This document shows, piece after piece, positions 11,899 through 23,363 of a DNA stretch of 64,000 nt. Source of the stretch: Favolaschia claudopus (lineage: Eukaryota > Basidiomycota > Agaricomycetes > Agaricales > Mycenaceae); contig JAWWNJ010000052.1 of assembly GCA_037176885.1 (NCBI GenBank), positions 1,116,001 through 1,180,000 of the forward strand. The letters are read 5' to 3'. The stretch's first letter is position 1, and each line of letters opens with the position of its first letter. The notes beneath the pieces are model-generated. The model saw nothing but the letters and a program-made list of their open reading frames with translations. It ran no database searches and was not told where the DNA came from. The position numbers and the translations under genes were made by a program.

Positions 11899-12438
11899 TA
11901 CAGTCGAAGCTGTCGTAACCCATAGCCCTCGGTGGAGCCAAAAAGGTATGGGATATGATAGATTTACAGCCGTTTTGGAAACAATATACGGGTTTTGATC
12001 GAGTGGTGCTCATTCATATGTGCTTACCTTTGTTTTGCTTCCCGTCACTAGCTCCACTTCAGCCGAATCTTAGTTTTGCTTCCGCCACCCAGAGAACACC
12101 AGGAAAAAACAGGGGGTAACAGAACTGAGGATCAAGACTTAGCCCAGAGCTCGATAAGGCCATGACTTGCGAGCAAGGACACTGCAAGGACCAAAACAAG
12201 GGACCAGCAGCACATGATGTAATACGGCAACACCCCACAAAGTGCTTTGCCGATGACAGAATCGTCAACAAACGTAAGCACAAACGAACGAGCACCACTC
12301 AATCAAAACCCGTATATTGTTTCCAAAACGGCTGTATGGGTTATCCCAGCCAAAAACCGGTCAAAAACCCCCAGAAATGTATGGGTTAAGGGAGATTATG
12401 GGTTATGAGAGCTATGGGTTATGACAGCTTCGACTGTA
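11899..12438. mobile_element. MITE with TACAGTCGAAGCTGTC ends, carrying a nested MITE
   Basis: The ends TACAGTCGAAGCTGTCGTAA (left) and its inverted copy (right, 12413-12438) define an element of about 170 bp. It is interrupted by a TACAGCCG-type MITE at 11965-12336. TA at each border fits a Tc1/mariner-type target duplication. Confidence 0.65.
11965..12336. mobile_element. MITE-A (TACAGCCG family), copy 1
   Basis: The TIRs of about 65 bp start TACAGCCGTTTTGGAAACAA and end with the inverted copy. The inner part includes 'caggaaaaaacagggggtaa' and 'ccatgacttgcgagcaagg', shared with the other copies. It is flanked by TA. This copy is more diverged than those at 26377 and 39337. Confidence 0.8.
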
Positions 12439-12846
12439 TATACTTTGAAAAAAATTCTCTCCCGCGATTTGAGACATCATTGATCGCATCAATGATGGAA
12501 CCTCTTTGGTGGTGTTTAAGCGATGCGCACCATACCACTGGAATTTTGCGGCCTCAAGGGCCAAAATGCACCCAAATTCACCTTGGAATCATACATTTAA
12601 TACATTGCCTCTGAGGGCCCGCTCGTATTGAAGGTATCATACAGTATTATACGGTGTATAATACCGGTTGTATAATACATCGGCTTTCCATACCCGGCAC
12701 TATTTCCGACGTTGTATGGAAAATTTTAAGATTGAATACCCCTTGTCGTCTCCAGGACCCGATTCTCAATTTGGAAGCAGATGGAGAAAGTCGCTGTGCG
12801 ACGCCAACTTGTTTTAGAGGCCCGAGAGCGTGAAATTTCCAGACGG
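12439..12846. other. Gene-free stretch
   Basis: It contains short sequence similar to the MITE at 25439 ('ttgagacatca', 'gtggtgtttaag') near 12470-12530 and AT-rich 'tataatac' repeats near 12650-12680. No gene is recognised. Confidence 0.35.
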
Positions 12847-13281
12847 TAAGATATGCCTCATCCATAAGCAGCTAGCTCCTGTCACAGCGTCACACTTTCG
12901 ACCATCTCCCTCATATCTCGACAACGGGGACGAAAATAAGAAATCTGTTCCGTAAATCCACGAAGAGGTAGTCTGTCTCAATTCTCCCAAAATTGCAAAG
13001 CGACTGAGGCAATATTGGCAGAGGAGATAGAATTTTGATCGGGAATCCTGTTAAATCCCAATTTTGTGAGTGGTCTGACTAAAATTCTATCTCCTCCACC
13101 TATACTTCCCCAATAGCCTTGTAATTTTGGGAGGACATAGTCAGGATACCTGTCTGTCGATTAACGGAACGAATTCTCTATTTTCGTCTTCGTTGTCAAA
13201 ATATGAGGGAGATGGTCGAAAAATAGGCTTTTATGACCCGTCACGGTCACAGCTAGCTGCCTATGGATGAGGCATATCTTA
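12847..13281. mobile_element. Foldback MITE with arms of about 190 bp
   Basis: The left arm starts TAAGATATGCCTCATCCATA and the right arm ends with its inverted copy. Matching inner blocks are 'gaccatctccctcatat', 'caaaattgcaa' and 'ggagatagaattttgat'. The loop is about 60 bp. TA borders suggest a TA duplication. No protein is encoded. Confidence 0.65.
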
Positions 13282-15155
13282 TTATTTGCATTGCTCTTAT
13301 ACAGTGATTTGACGCATTACAGAGCGCGTGATACTGATTCGGCAATCCCATAGAACGTTGAAATGACTGAAGAACCCATATCTGTGGATGAATTTGGGTT
13401 TGGAGCGGATGAGGATGCGGAGTGGGAGGATGTCGTTGAGTAATTTATTCATTGGGGGAGCTTGCTCCCCCCTTTTGTCTGAGGTTCCCGAAAAGTGGAT
13501 GGCTGTGCAATGTGCCTACTCTCCCACGGGTACGCCTTAGCTGAGATCTCCCACGGGTACGCCATCAATATGTGATGGAGGCTTAGAGTCTATTATAGAC
13601 AGATTATAGAGACGACTCAGACCTGAGACGAGTGGCCTCAAGTTGGCCTCAAGGTGGCCTACTGTACAGCGGTGCACTCAGGGAAAATGCAGTCAAGGAA
13701 TACTCTCAGCCAAGGGCCGGCATCAACAGGAAATAAAGTATAAGGAGTCATCCCGCCTTTAAAGACACCACATGGCACAAAGGCAGCTGCAGTCGAGTTC
13801 AATTCACACAATTCCGAAAAAAAAAAAATCAAAGACACCTGGCCAGCAGTCAAAACTGCACAAATTCCTGTATTCAGCTCATGGTAGCAGATTTCACCGG
13901 GAGTGCAACAGTAATACAAGAAAGATGCCTTGAGTTGTGAATCGAAGGCTGATCTAAGGACAAAACTTGGCCTCTCAGTCTAACTTCTGAGATTCTCAGG
14001 TCGAGAGATAGCTGTCTTTTTTCCATTGACGCACTTTTTGTCGTACTTCTGTGTAGTCTGGACGGAGTTAACGCAAGCTCCCCCTCATCTGTAAGCCGGG
14101 CACCGGCATTACAAGACATAGTTTGAGTGGTATCACGAAAAGGTTAACCGACCGATCAACTGGGTCCACTCAACATGTTGAGTGCACAGCCACGTTTCAC
14201 ACACCGCAAGGCACCTCCGGCACGTACCGAGGCTGAGTGTGACCGGTCACAGGCATAACTTAAATTATTTAATTTATTATTATCCATACTTAACGGCTTA
14301 TTAATTGAAGTATCCACACTTCATTAAAAAAAAAAGTGCCCAACACTCAACAAGCCCTTCGCTCGCACTCGCGATATCTCAGCCACTGACACCTGTACCT
14401 TCGGTTTTTCTTTGCATTCAGTGTAGTCTTTGCTTCTCTCATCCAATCCTGCGCTTTTTTGCCGCTCAAAGCTCGGAATTCGTCAATTTAAAAATGTTGC
14501 CGATGAATCCGATGGTTCCGATCTCACCCTGCTGCCGCTACAATATGAGCATCCCTTGTTGCTGCGAGTGCTCTAAAAAATATCTGTAGACTATGCTTAT
14601 GATTATGGAATGCTTTCTGGGGCTGTTTCTACATGGGACTCTCATGCTCGAAGGGACTCAATCAATTTCTACGAAAAAATTCTTCGACAGCTGCCAGCTT
14701 GTTCTCGAGCTTTCAAGCGCGGCTGGGAGAGAGGTTGGTGCAAGGGAAGCTTTGAATGAAGATCAAGCAGTATCAAAGACTCAGATGTGCTCGAGAAGTG
14801 TCTTCGAGCCCACATTCCGGTGCTATTCTACTTATCTTATATATAATTACATTGCTCAGCCTTTTCTTCGCTCCAGTGTGTTGCACTTGGAGGGTCTGTG
14901 CTGGCCACTGCTGCCCTTGACTGGTATGTTTCATTTCGTGATCCAAGCTCTCTGTACACTGAAATCTCTGGCATTCAGCAATATCACGCATTGCACACTT
15001 CAAAAACAGGCAGTAGAATAATATCAAGAGGTCTCACTTCTTTATTTACTGCAGGCAATCACCCGAGACACCCACAATTAAGCATTCTTGATGCCGCTTT
15101 GATGTTGCTCTGTAAAAAGTCATAATACTGGTATAATTTGTTCGAAATGTAGACA
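13282..15155. other. Long stretch without a recognisable gene
   Basis: The section 13660-13920 is a dispersed repeat (see that entry). An open frame of 142 codons at 14593-15021 and one of 94 at 14305-14589 have no motif I recognise, no codon pattern that stands out and no neighbouring splice signals. A 26-codon frame at 13361-13441 ends in an acidic tail; its role is unknown. I see nothing firmer. Confidence 0.4.
13660..13920. repeat. Dispersed repeat shared with 58375-58640
   Basis: The blocks 'atactctcagccaaggg', 'aagtataaggag' and 'aaaactgcacaaattcctg' recur at 58405-58620 in the same orientation. In both places a 'gctccccct' or 'gagggggagcttgcg' block lies nearby, which would fit the polypurine end of a retroelement. 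The class is not settled. Confidence 0.5.
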
Positions 15156-15721
15156 TACAGTCGCAAACCCCGAAGCGAAACGGCACTAGGAAGCGAAACG
15201 CTCGCCGAATACAGGGTTAACGCTTTCCCCGGGGGCCAAATCTTTGCATGCAGGCACCCCACTATCGGAGCACCCAACCACAAAAGAAATTGGGTCAAAA
15301 GTCCTCTCGCCGCCGGCAATGGCCTTGTTTGTTTCGGCTTTGTTTACGCCGGCAGATGTCTGATGCACCAATGCAAAATATTATTTTTTGCTCTGGAATT
15401 GTGGCCGGTGACATACAGTAGTAATATAGAAAGTCATTTTGAGGCAGATTTCATGAACAAACTGGTCGATTTGCGCAAGAATGGCTCAATTTGTTGTGTT
15501 TTGAAGTGTTTCGCTATCACGTTATTTGGCGATATTTGACTCGCCCCATACATTGCCTCGTTCTCAATGAAAACATAGTCGATTCACTCGATCCTTGATT
15601 GTAAGTGGTAGCCAGGAGAGTAAACTATAAGTCTACAACAAACGCCACCCATTTCCGCTTCCTAGTCCACCCACAATCAAGCGCAAAAGCTAAACGTTTC
15701 GCTTCGGGGTTTGCGACTGTA
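15156..15721. mobile_element. MITE with TACAGTCGCAAACCCCG ends
   Basis: TACAGTCGCAAACCCCGAAG at the left is matched by the inverted copy at 15694-15721, about 27 bp with no mismatch seen. TA lies at each border. The 566-bp inside has no coding trace. The end resembles the other TACAG-ended families of the window. Confidence 0.75.
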
Positions 15722-16438
15722 TGTAATTCAAAATCATGCCGAAATGAAGTGCTTTAACTCTCTGAGCATCTGTGTGCTTGCAGCGAAGTTTCTCTTGAGG
15801 TTCTCCTTTCTTTCTTTCTTTTTTCTTCTTTTTCGACGTTTTTGCACGTTTTCCCCCTTATGGACACCCAGTAGTATCATCGGAAAACCCACGAAAACGC
15901 TGTTGCCCGTCCCTCACAAATAGTGGTACACAAACCGACTGAAGTTGGTATGAAAGTTTTTTTTTTTTTTTTTTTTTTTTTGAAGTTTCTCCTCTCTTCC
16001 ACCGAGTACCGTGAATGCCGAAAGATGACCAAACCCAGTATCTTGCTCGGCCTCAAACATTATCTTGCGTGTTTGGACCGGATTTAATGCATTGGGCCTG
16101 TCTTAATTGGACTGAGCTCATGCATATTCTGTGTGGGAAGATGGAGTGTGAAAAAGCCACATACCAAGAGCAGCTGGGACTGGGCAGTGCTGACAGGAGA
16201 GATCTGGGACAGACAGTGGCAGACGCGACGTCATTCGATCGGCCGCCCGAAACCCGGCTGAGAAGATCTCTAGCGGCTACAAAGCCTGCTCTCTAGCGGC
16301 TACAAAGCCTGCTCTCTAGCGGCTACAAAGCCTGCTCTACATGGTGGGACTCGCACCCGCGGTATTATACGGCGTTCTTCCCGACGAATACTGGGAACAC
16401 TTCTGTTTGTCGGACCCCCGCGGTAACTTACTTAGTTA
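15722..16438. other. Upstream region with a poly-T run and a 23-bp tandem repeat
   Basis: A T-run of about 25 bases lies at 15957-15981. The rest precedes the DIRS-like frame. No gene is recognised apart from the tandem repeat at 16268-16336. Confidence 0.45.
16268..16336 (+). repeat. Tandem repeat, three copies of 23 bp
   Basis: The unit 'ctctagcggctacaaagc' plus 'ctgct' occurs three times without change. It lies about 490 bp upstream of the RT reading frame and could be part of the non-coding end of that element. Confidence 0.85.
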
Positions 16439-16821
16439 CTACGGCCAAATGTCCTTACCATAAAAGGAAATTCCAATCAAATAGGTGGTCTGGACAGACC
16501 GAAGGGATTGGCTAAAGCGATCACCCGCCTCCGCATCGTGCCTTTGGCCCGGTGACTCCGTCTCTTTGAGACCTTCTCTTCTCCAGCCCCTCCCCCTCCA
16601 TGACCTCGAGTCTCCTTCCCCGCTTCTAGTCTTGTCCCCCCGTCGCCTCTTTTTTCGTGTTTTCCCTTCCTTTCTGGGTGCTTCCGCTGCCATCTCATCC
16701 TCTCCCCCGCCTTCGGCTGGTCGACTTCGATGCCTCCTCTTCGACCTATCCCCAGACTCATTCAAGTTGATGGAGTTCTTCGCTTCGACGACCATGGACA
16801 CCGCCAGATGATGGAAGAATT

Positions 16822-18870
16822 TTGATGACTGCTGGGACTCGGGTGCGCTCTCAGATATGCTGGGGCCATAATCGCGTTGGAGGGTGTTGGGATGGTCGAC
16901 GCCGGTGTCCCCGTCGTCATGTTTGCTCCCATTGCGGTGACCGTGCCCACACTGCGGCTTTCTGCGCACGTCGTTCGTCAAAACCCCCAGATGTAGCTCG
17001 GCCTACTCCGCCTCAGGAAAATCCCCCTGTTGGTGTGTTAATGAAGCCGGGTGAGCGAGGGGGAGATGCTTCTGGCTCTCCCTGCTCATTGAGCAGGAAA
17101 GTCTCATCTCCCCTGTCATCTACCAGCGTCGTCGAATCTGACCATACTCCCATTCTTTCCGAGATACCCCCAATGCCTCCTTTTCCCCCGGCTCGACCAA
17201 ACACCGATCTGCTCTTCCCCCTCACATCTCCCCATTCAAAGCCAATGCCGCCCACGAAGCTACATCCTGACGCTTGGGCCAGTGCGCTGATTGATTATCC
17301 AGACCGTCAGTTTGCGGACACCCTTGTGTCTGCTATTCGCTATGGTGTTCTTCTTGGTGTGGATCCTGCACGTATGCCTTCCCCCTCCTCTTCGGCCCCT
17401 GCACCCCTTCCCTTTGCACTTGCGTTTCCCGAGACGGTGGACAAGGATATTGCCCATGAGGTTTCTCTTGGGCGTATCATTGATATCACGGACATGGCTG
17501 ATACTGTCAAGCCCGTCCTTTCTCCGCTGGGTTCTGTACCCAAGAAATATAGCGAGAAACGTCGTCGGATTCACCATCTCTCGTATCCCCATGGATCCTC
17601 CGTCAATGACGCGATCCCAGCTGAGTATGGCCATCTGGTCTACGAGGCTGTTATGGGGGCAATTGATCGCATACGGGAAGCTGGCCCTGGATCCTTCCTT
17701 TATAAGGCAGATCTGGAGGCTGCATTCAGGCATATTCCGATTCACCCTGACCATGTGCATCCCATGGGTTTCGAGTGGAAGTTGCACCTGTTTCTTGACA
17801 TCTTCCTACCGTTTGGTGTTCGTACAGGTCCATGCCTGTACAACTACTTTGCGGAGGCTCATCACTGGATTTTGCTCTGTCGTGATAATGTTATGAAACT
17901 CATTCAGCACTACCTGGATGATTGGTTCAATGTTACTCCTGCTGCGAAGGGTGTGGAGTTCGCTCGTCATGGTCGCGCGGTCTTCCGGACCGTTGCTGCA
18001 GAGTTGGGCTTTTCAATCTCCAGTGACAAGGAGCAGGGTCCGACTCACTGCCTCGAGTTCCTCGGCATTGAGCTGGACAGTATTGCTATGCAGGCTCGAC
18101 TTCCTCAGGACAAGCTTGCTCGCCTCCTTGTTCTTCTGGATGGGTGCCTGACCCGTCGATCTGCGAGCCACTATGACCTCGAGCAGCTCTGCGGCCATCT
18201 CGTCTTTGCTCAGCCGGTGATTCCGGTTGGTCGATTCTTCACTCGCCGTATCCGAGACTTCATGCGCCGCCTTTCCCTCCTTCCCCGCCACCACCGCCGC
18301 CGTCTTCCTTCCTCTGCCTGCCTCGACATTGCGTGGTGGAATACCTTCCTCCCATCTTTCAATGGCATTTTTGCTATTGGACCTCCACGTCCCACTGTCG
18401 AAATCTTTACAGATGCGAGTGGTAGGCTTGGTCTGGGTGGCCATTGGGGCAGCGGCGATCTGTTCTTCACTGAGCCTGTACGAGCGAAGCATGCACGTCA
18501 TCCGATCCATTGGAAGGAAATGTGTGCTGTGTTGAGGGCTGCGGAGCTCTGGGGCCACTGTTGGGCTGGGTTGGAGGCGGTGTTTCGTATTGATAACGAG
18601 GCCATCTCAACCTGCTTGCAGTCTGGCTCTATTGACCATCCGCCTACGCAAGCTCTCTTCCGCCAGTTCGCTCTCCTGGCCGTTCAACAGGACTTCACTT
18701 TTCGCCCGGTTTGGATCTCAACAGACGAGAATTCTGTTGCTAATGCACTTTCCCGCTTCCGCTGGCTCACACTTTCAAAGTTGTATCCGCACTGGCCCCT
18801 CCCCAAGTCCGGTACCCGTCCTGCCCCCGTCGCTGTCTCTCTCCCCTCTGTCGACATTGTGCATTCCTAG
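16822..18870 (+). CDS. DIRS-like polyprotein: zinc knuckle, reverse transcriptase, RNase H
   Basis: The 682-residue frame starts with a Cys/His cluster (residues 13-48; RRHVCSHCGDRAHTAAFC) like the gag finger of tyrosine-recombinase retroelements. Residues about 235-430 are a reverse transcriptase with SVPKKYSEKRRRIHHL, KADLEAAFRHIPIH (Asp 297) and HYLDDWFN (Asp 366-367). Residues about 525-655 are RNase H with FTDASGRLG (Asp 531), HWKEMCAVLRA (Glu 566), RIDNEA (Asp 591) and ENSVANALSRF. The YLDD pattern and the domain order fit DIRS-type elements rather than copia, gypsy or LINE. The frame is open throughout. A stop lies just before the start, so the gag part upstream is in another frame or lost. 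The tyrosine recombinase expected downstream is not visible. The opposite-strand frame at 16439-16981 is a shadow. Confidence 0.75.
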   Translation: MMTAGTRVRSQICWGHNRVGGCWDGRRRCPRRHVCSHCGDRAHTAAFCARRSSKPPDVARPTPPQENPPVGVLMKPGERGGDASGSPCSLSRKVSSPLSSTSVVESDHTPILSEIPPMPPFPPARPNTDLLFPLTSPHSKPMPPTKLHPDAWASALIDYPDRQFADTLVSAIRYGVLLGVDPARMPSPSSSAPAPLPFALAFPETVDKDIAHEVSLGRIIDITDMADTVKPVLSPLGSVPKKYSEKRRRIHHLSYPHGSSVNDAIPAEYGHLVYEAVMGAIDRIREAGPGSFLYKADLEAAFRHIPIHPDHVHPMGFEWKLHLFLDIFLPFGVRTGPCLYNYFAEAHHWILLCRDNVMKLIQHYLDDWFNVTPAAKGVEFARHGRAVFRTVAAELGFSISSDKEQGPTHCLEFLGIELDSIAMQARLPQDKLARLLVLLDGCLTRRSASHYDLEQLCGHLVFAQPVIPVGRFFTRRIRDFMRRLSLLPRHHRRRLPSSACLDIAWWNTFLPSFNGIFAIGPPRPTVEIFTDASGRLGLGGHWGSGDLFFTEPVRAKHARHPIHWKEMCAVLRAAELWGHCWAGLEAVFRIDNEAISTCLQSGSIDHPPTQALFRQFALLAVQQDFTFRPVWISTDENSVANALSRFRWLTLSKLYPHWPLPKSGTRPAPVAVSLPSVDIVHS

Positions 18871-20369
18871 CACCCCTTCCTCCCCCTCCCCCTCCCTCTC
18901 CTCTCGCCCCCCCATTGCTGTCCGTCTCCTTCCTGTTTTTGTGGAGCCTGTGGCGCTTCCCCCTGTATTTCGCCCACCTTTGGCTGCTTCAGGGTGAGCT
19001 GTTGGTTCTGAGCTGCCTCGGCTCCTTCGTCTTCGGACGGAGTGCAGCGAGCTCCATTTCGGAGTTCACGCCCAATATATCAATGGCTTGCTTACACATC
19101 TCTCCCTCTCGAGGACTCAGGCCAATCCCAAGACCTTTTCCTACATTGTTGGAAAGTGTCGGGGGAACAGAGGATGTAGGACAATAGTGTGGCAAGAAAT
19201 ATCCTACTACATCGCTTGAACAAGTTTATTGCGGCTTTTCCGCCGTGTTTGCCTCAGATTGTATTCAGATGGCTGGAGCCATAAGTCACTCGTTACTGGG
19301 TGAAATCAAAGAATTAAAAGTCCAGGGTAGGTCCTCGATGTCTCCTCATTCTTTCTATCACCAGAAATCTCCTTCAAAGCATGTGTGATTGGACAAAAGG
19401 TCGAGATTGATTCGAATTTCCTTTTATTGTAGGGACATTTGATCTTGTATCTTAAGATCTTTTCTGGGATCACGAGCTAAGAATTGAGCACCCCTACTGC
19501 GCTTTCGGTTTGACAAATCACACCTGTTAAGATTCTCCGACCCCAAGAAAAACATCTACTGCCCAGGGCCGCAAGCGAGGGTCACAATGGCCTGAATAGC
19601 AACTGAATTGATGACAGTGTCTGGGGCACTCGAAATGCAATACAAAGTACCTATCGCAAACGAGTTTTGGCTCGACTTCTTGCATCTTTGGGGACGAGTC
19701 TGTGGACTCTTGTGGATCTTGGGGAGTCATGCTTAGTCCAGTATCACCTGCTGTATTCACGGCACTTCGACCGATATTAGACTTTGAGGCAGCCTTGAGG
19801 CGCCGGAGAATTTTACGTACACAACAGCAGCCAACCTGCTAAGCGCCTCTTGTATTCTAGTATTTGTGCTTTCTAGCGACTCTATGCGCAGTAAAAGCTC
19901 GGTCAGCTCTTGGTTTCTTGGTTGTCTTCGTCGGGTGGTAGGCATAAGCCTTCACTTACTTCTCTCGATACTTAAACGTATTTAGGGCCTGAGCCAAATA
20001 TAAGTCAATGCGTCATTTATGCATTAACATAACTTTCCATTACACAGCTTGACGTCGCTTCGAGTGTTTGATCCCCGGAGGTGATTACATCACAGCCACG
20101 ACCACACGTACAGATGATTGGGCGATCAAAATCAGCCGATGTGTTATCAATTAGGCTAAATCAGTAGCAAATCCGTAAACTTGTAATTTTCCTGATTCCA
20201 TCACGACAGATTTCAAGGTCAGACGTTTGCATGCAATGAAAGATACACATAATAGGAGCAATTTCGCAGAAATAACCAAGTAGAAATATTGCGCCGTTGC
20301 CGCGCTATGGCGCAGACAATTATGCCATTTTGATCAAATTGTCCGAAAATGGCCATTTTGCGGCCGCTG
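18871..20369. other. Downstream flank of the DIRS-like gene; coding-like traces only
   Basis: At 19046-19195 a plus frame reads ELHFGVHAQYING and later GKCRGNRGCRTIVW, and 19203-19265 could continue it after a shift. It looks like decayed coding sequence, but I cannot name it and it lacks the Arg/His/Tyr motifs of a tyrosine recombinase. The remainder up to 20369 holds one possible small gene (19527-19945). Confidence 0.35.
19527..19945 (-). CDS. Possible small hypothetical protein with a short coiled coil
   Basis: On the minus strand an ATG at 19945 begins MPTTRRRQPRNQELTELL, followed by a leucine-heptad stretch of about 28 residues that could form a coiled coil. A donor-like gtacgt near 19818 and acceptor-like AG sites near 19730-19745 could join it to the second frame ending at 19527 (…DVFLGVGES). 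The product would be about 110 residues. I do not recognise it, and both exons may be accidental. Confidence 0.25.
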
Positions 20370-22001
20370 TACAGTTGTGGACACACAAGGGCAACAACTT
20401 ACGTAGCGGCTGATCTAGAATTATTTGGGACCTAATTTTAATTTTTCTGGACTCAGAATTACTCAAAGAGTCCAAAACATGGTCCGAAGTCTTTCCGACA
20501 AAGCGCCGGCAGCCAAATTTTCGGCCGAAACTCATTTCTCAACTTTCTGATTTGGGTCGATTCCGAAAAATGGGGTTTTTCTACCACAGCCACATGTCAC
20601 ATGCTACTTCCCCTTATGTACAGCATCAAATGCATCTAACGCTCGCTGAGAGATGGAACGGTGCTGCTTCTGCCTAGTCACCACCCATTCTGCAGCCTTA
20701 CATGTTAATCCCTTCCTATAAGCACTCATAAATCTCCAAGACCTATTCACAAATCGTAAACAGCAGGAGAAAAAGTCCTTGCTTAAATAGAAAATTTCAT
20801 ACTTATTTTGCAATAACCTCATCCGGGCAAGCATCCAGGTATTTATGGTACTGAGTTAATTCCTTAAGCAACAATTATCAATATAGTGGAATATTTGCCT
20901 CACCATCTCAATAGGATTTAATTCACAATGAAATTTGGGTAGAAAAAGGCACTCATGGCCTGCTTCCTTGATTTATTCTTCAAGAATCGAAGGTTGGTTT
21001 TGAAAATCATCCTGCTGGCTTAGAAGGCGAGCCATGCAGCAACCAGTGCTCTCAAGTTGGCACACAGGAGAACATTTGGCTCGGAGGCTACTGACATTGA
21101 AACCTCTTTCAATTGTAGCAAGGCCATCACTGGTGGTCATTTTTTGAGGTTTTCCTCGCTGTGCAGGCGAAGGATTTGTCAAGGGAATTATGGTGTCTTT
21201 CTGTAGACGTTGTTTGCCACCATTTGGTTTATTCATTTCAAATGCACGGAGAGCATCTTCTGCGAGGGAGGCGATCAAAAATGAACAGAGCAGTCACATC
21301 TGGATAAAGCTTGTTCTGAATTGCAATAGCCCGCTTGACTTGAGCGAGAAGTTGTTGCGTATCCCACCAAGCATCACCTTTGGAACCTGGATATATAGTC
21401 TCTCTTGCATCTTCAATAATCTTCCCATTTTTATCCCTGATCCCCAGACGGCCAGTGGTGTCACAAATGAAGTCAGACACATGAATCAAACGCCCTCAAC
21501 TTTTTTTCTGTAGAATTGTTTCTCCTTCAGCAAGCCATGCAGTTCTCATATAATCCAAGGCATGAAAGCAGCATTCAGGGGGAGGTGCACGAGTGTTATC
21601 GATGAATCCAGGCTAACATATGTGAACAGGGGTTTTTTGTCGGCATCTGCCCGGAAATCAACTTTTCTCACAGCTGACATGTGTCAGATGACCGGGAAAG
21701 AACATTAAATTTCTCCACAACGGCTCGTTGAATTTTATTATTATTTGAGAATCAGAATCTACTCTTCAATCGGCGTCAATTCCATATTTTCCCATATTTT
21801 TTCGGTGATTATTAAGCGGCAGCCAAAATTTTCCACATTACATAACTTGTTCAGCTAATTACAGGCCAACCGCTCGGTAGAATTCAATGATTTATATATA
21901 GATCGAGAGCTCTTGATGAGATCTCTTGATTGGTACACTTTACAATACGCTATTAGTTACATTTCTTTTTTTTTTGTCAGGATCGTGTGTCCACAACTGT
22001 A
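20370..22001 (-). mobile_element. Tc1/mariner-like transposon, degenerate
   Basis: The ends TACAGTTGTGGACACAC at 20370 and the inverted copy at 21985-22001 bracket a decayed DDE transposase gene. The TA at each border fits the TA target duplication of the IS630-Tc1-mariner superfamily. It is the only TACAG-ended element of the window that still contains a transposase, so it is a model for the source of TACAG-ended MITEs, although its TIR differs from theirs. Confidence 0.7.
20604..21540 (-). pseudogene. DDE superfamily endonuclease (transposase) remnant
   Basis: In order on the minus strand: FIHVSDFICDTTGRLG-like text near 21480, ETIYPGSKGDAWWDTQQLL (about 21400), ALFIFDRLP (about 21290), ALRAFEMNKPNGGKQ with DTIIPLTNPSPAQRGKPQ (about 21260-21150), CCMARLLSQQDDFQNQ (about 21010), FLPKFHCELNPIEM (about 20920) and RSWRFMSAYRKGLTCKAAEW (about 20690). 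This series is typical of a DDE transposase frequent in Agaricomycetes: FIFD would hold the second Asp and CELNPIE the Glu. Several frameshifts and stops (after 20973, about 20850) break it, and the N-terminus is not seen. It is surely inactive. Confidence 0.75.
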
Positions 22002-22259
22002 GCGCATGTTTGCCTATATATTTTTGCATTATTCAACTTGGTGAAATAGTCACTGCATCGCAGTCTACAATCTCTCTTCTGGGCCGGCGTGATAGCGCAT
22101 CAAGTTATGCCGCAAAGCCAAGGTGGCCAAATCATAGCCCTTGGTCCTGGGGACTGGCTTCCATGCTATTTGGGGTCAAAATTTGCAGGCATTGGTGAGA
22201 TCGGCACTGAATATCGATCGGACATTCTTTTTGTCTTATTAGTGTAGGAATCAACATGC

Positions 22260-23319
22260 TACAGCAGTTTGCAGATGTAATGACACCACGTCGCATCACA
22301 TGAGAAGAAAGCACAAAAAACACGTCTTCTTCTCTCCTTCGTATCTCTCTCGTTTCGACGACGAATAGCATGATTTTGGTATCGGAGGACTCGCCGTAAT
22401 CTGGGCTTCAAAACGACTATCTTTTATCAAATCGCCGAAATCCTGACTTCATTTTGGCCGACATCCACCTTGCTCGTCATCGTCATCGCCGTCTTGGACG
22501 CAATTCTGGAGAGAATGCCTCGTGTGCAGGCGCGTTAGGAAGGCAGTTCTAGTCGCTTTCAATCTATATGCATTTGTAGCGCGGATTCCGGTTAGATAAC
22601 TTATTGTTCTCGTGTCTCTTCTCTACTTCCACCGTGATCACAGTTTTGTTCTCTGGTTTTGTAACTTTTGTTCCTTCTCAGGCGCGCGTAACAATTCTCT
22701 GCCGTGCGGTGTATAGCACCAGTGGGGTGCGCCCTCAAAAGGAAAGGACGCTAATTTTTCGCCAAATTTCGCTGTGGCGTATTCTATTTTTTTCTCGTTT
22801 GCCACTGGAGTCTGCGTGGCTTACTTACTATTAGCCACTTTGTACCACACATACAATACTAAGCATGCCAGATGACTATTTTCTGGAGATCTCAAGACTC
22901 ATTCTGTGTGCATAACGCTGCTATGCACATGGAGTAAGATCAAATGGTCTCAAACAAATTATTCTGATAAGTTGTTATATACACCCGGCAGCCCCAATGT
23001 AAACTTGCACATATGCCAAGAGCGACCAGAAATGCCTTCCAAGTGCGCCTACACATGGTCGATTCCGTCCAGAATCGCGCCGAGCGCGACAATGTTGGAG
23101 AAGCTGGATGTCAAGTGGATGTCGGCCAAAAAGAAAGTCGGAATTTTGCCAATGAAATACCAGCGTCTCGAGGCCCGGACTAAGGCGACCTCATACATAC
23201 AAGAATAGTCGAGATTGGGCAAGAAACGAGCAAGAACGAGGCGATACAAGAAGACGTGTTTTTCGTGCTTTCTTTACATGTGATGCGACGTGGTGTCATT
23301 ACATCTGCAAACTGCTGTA
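22260..23319. mobile_element. Non-autonomous DNA element with TACAGCAG ends and 75-bp TIRs
   Basis: TACAGCAGTTTGCAGATGTA starts the left arm and its inverted copy ends the right arm (23245-23319). The match runs through 'caccacgtcgcatcacatg' to 'aacacgtcttctt', with a few differences. TA is at both borders. The 900-bp interior has open frames on both strands (22906-23208 plus, 23049-23249 minus) that I cannot assign. Confidence 0.7.
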
Positions 23320-23363
23320 AATAACAGGTACCAAAATCGATCGAACGTCACAAGCTGTCATTA

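Noticed and set aside
13361..13441. 26-codon acidic ORF (MTEEPISVDEFGFG...) as a gene
   Set aside because: Too short to support; the acidic tail recalls transposase C-termini but no neighbouring coding sequence joins it.
14593..15021. 142-codon plus-strand frame as a protein gene
   Set aside because: No recognisable domain, no splice context, and composition like the surrounding non-coding DNA.
16439..16981. 180-codon minus-strand frame over the start of the DIRS-like gene
   Set aside because: It lies antisense to the zinc-knuckle coding region, is low-complexity (Arg/Glu/Gly-rich), and has no motif; it is a shadow.
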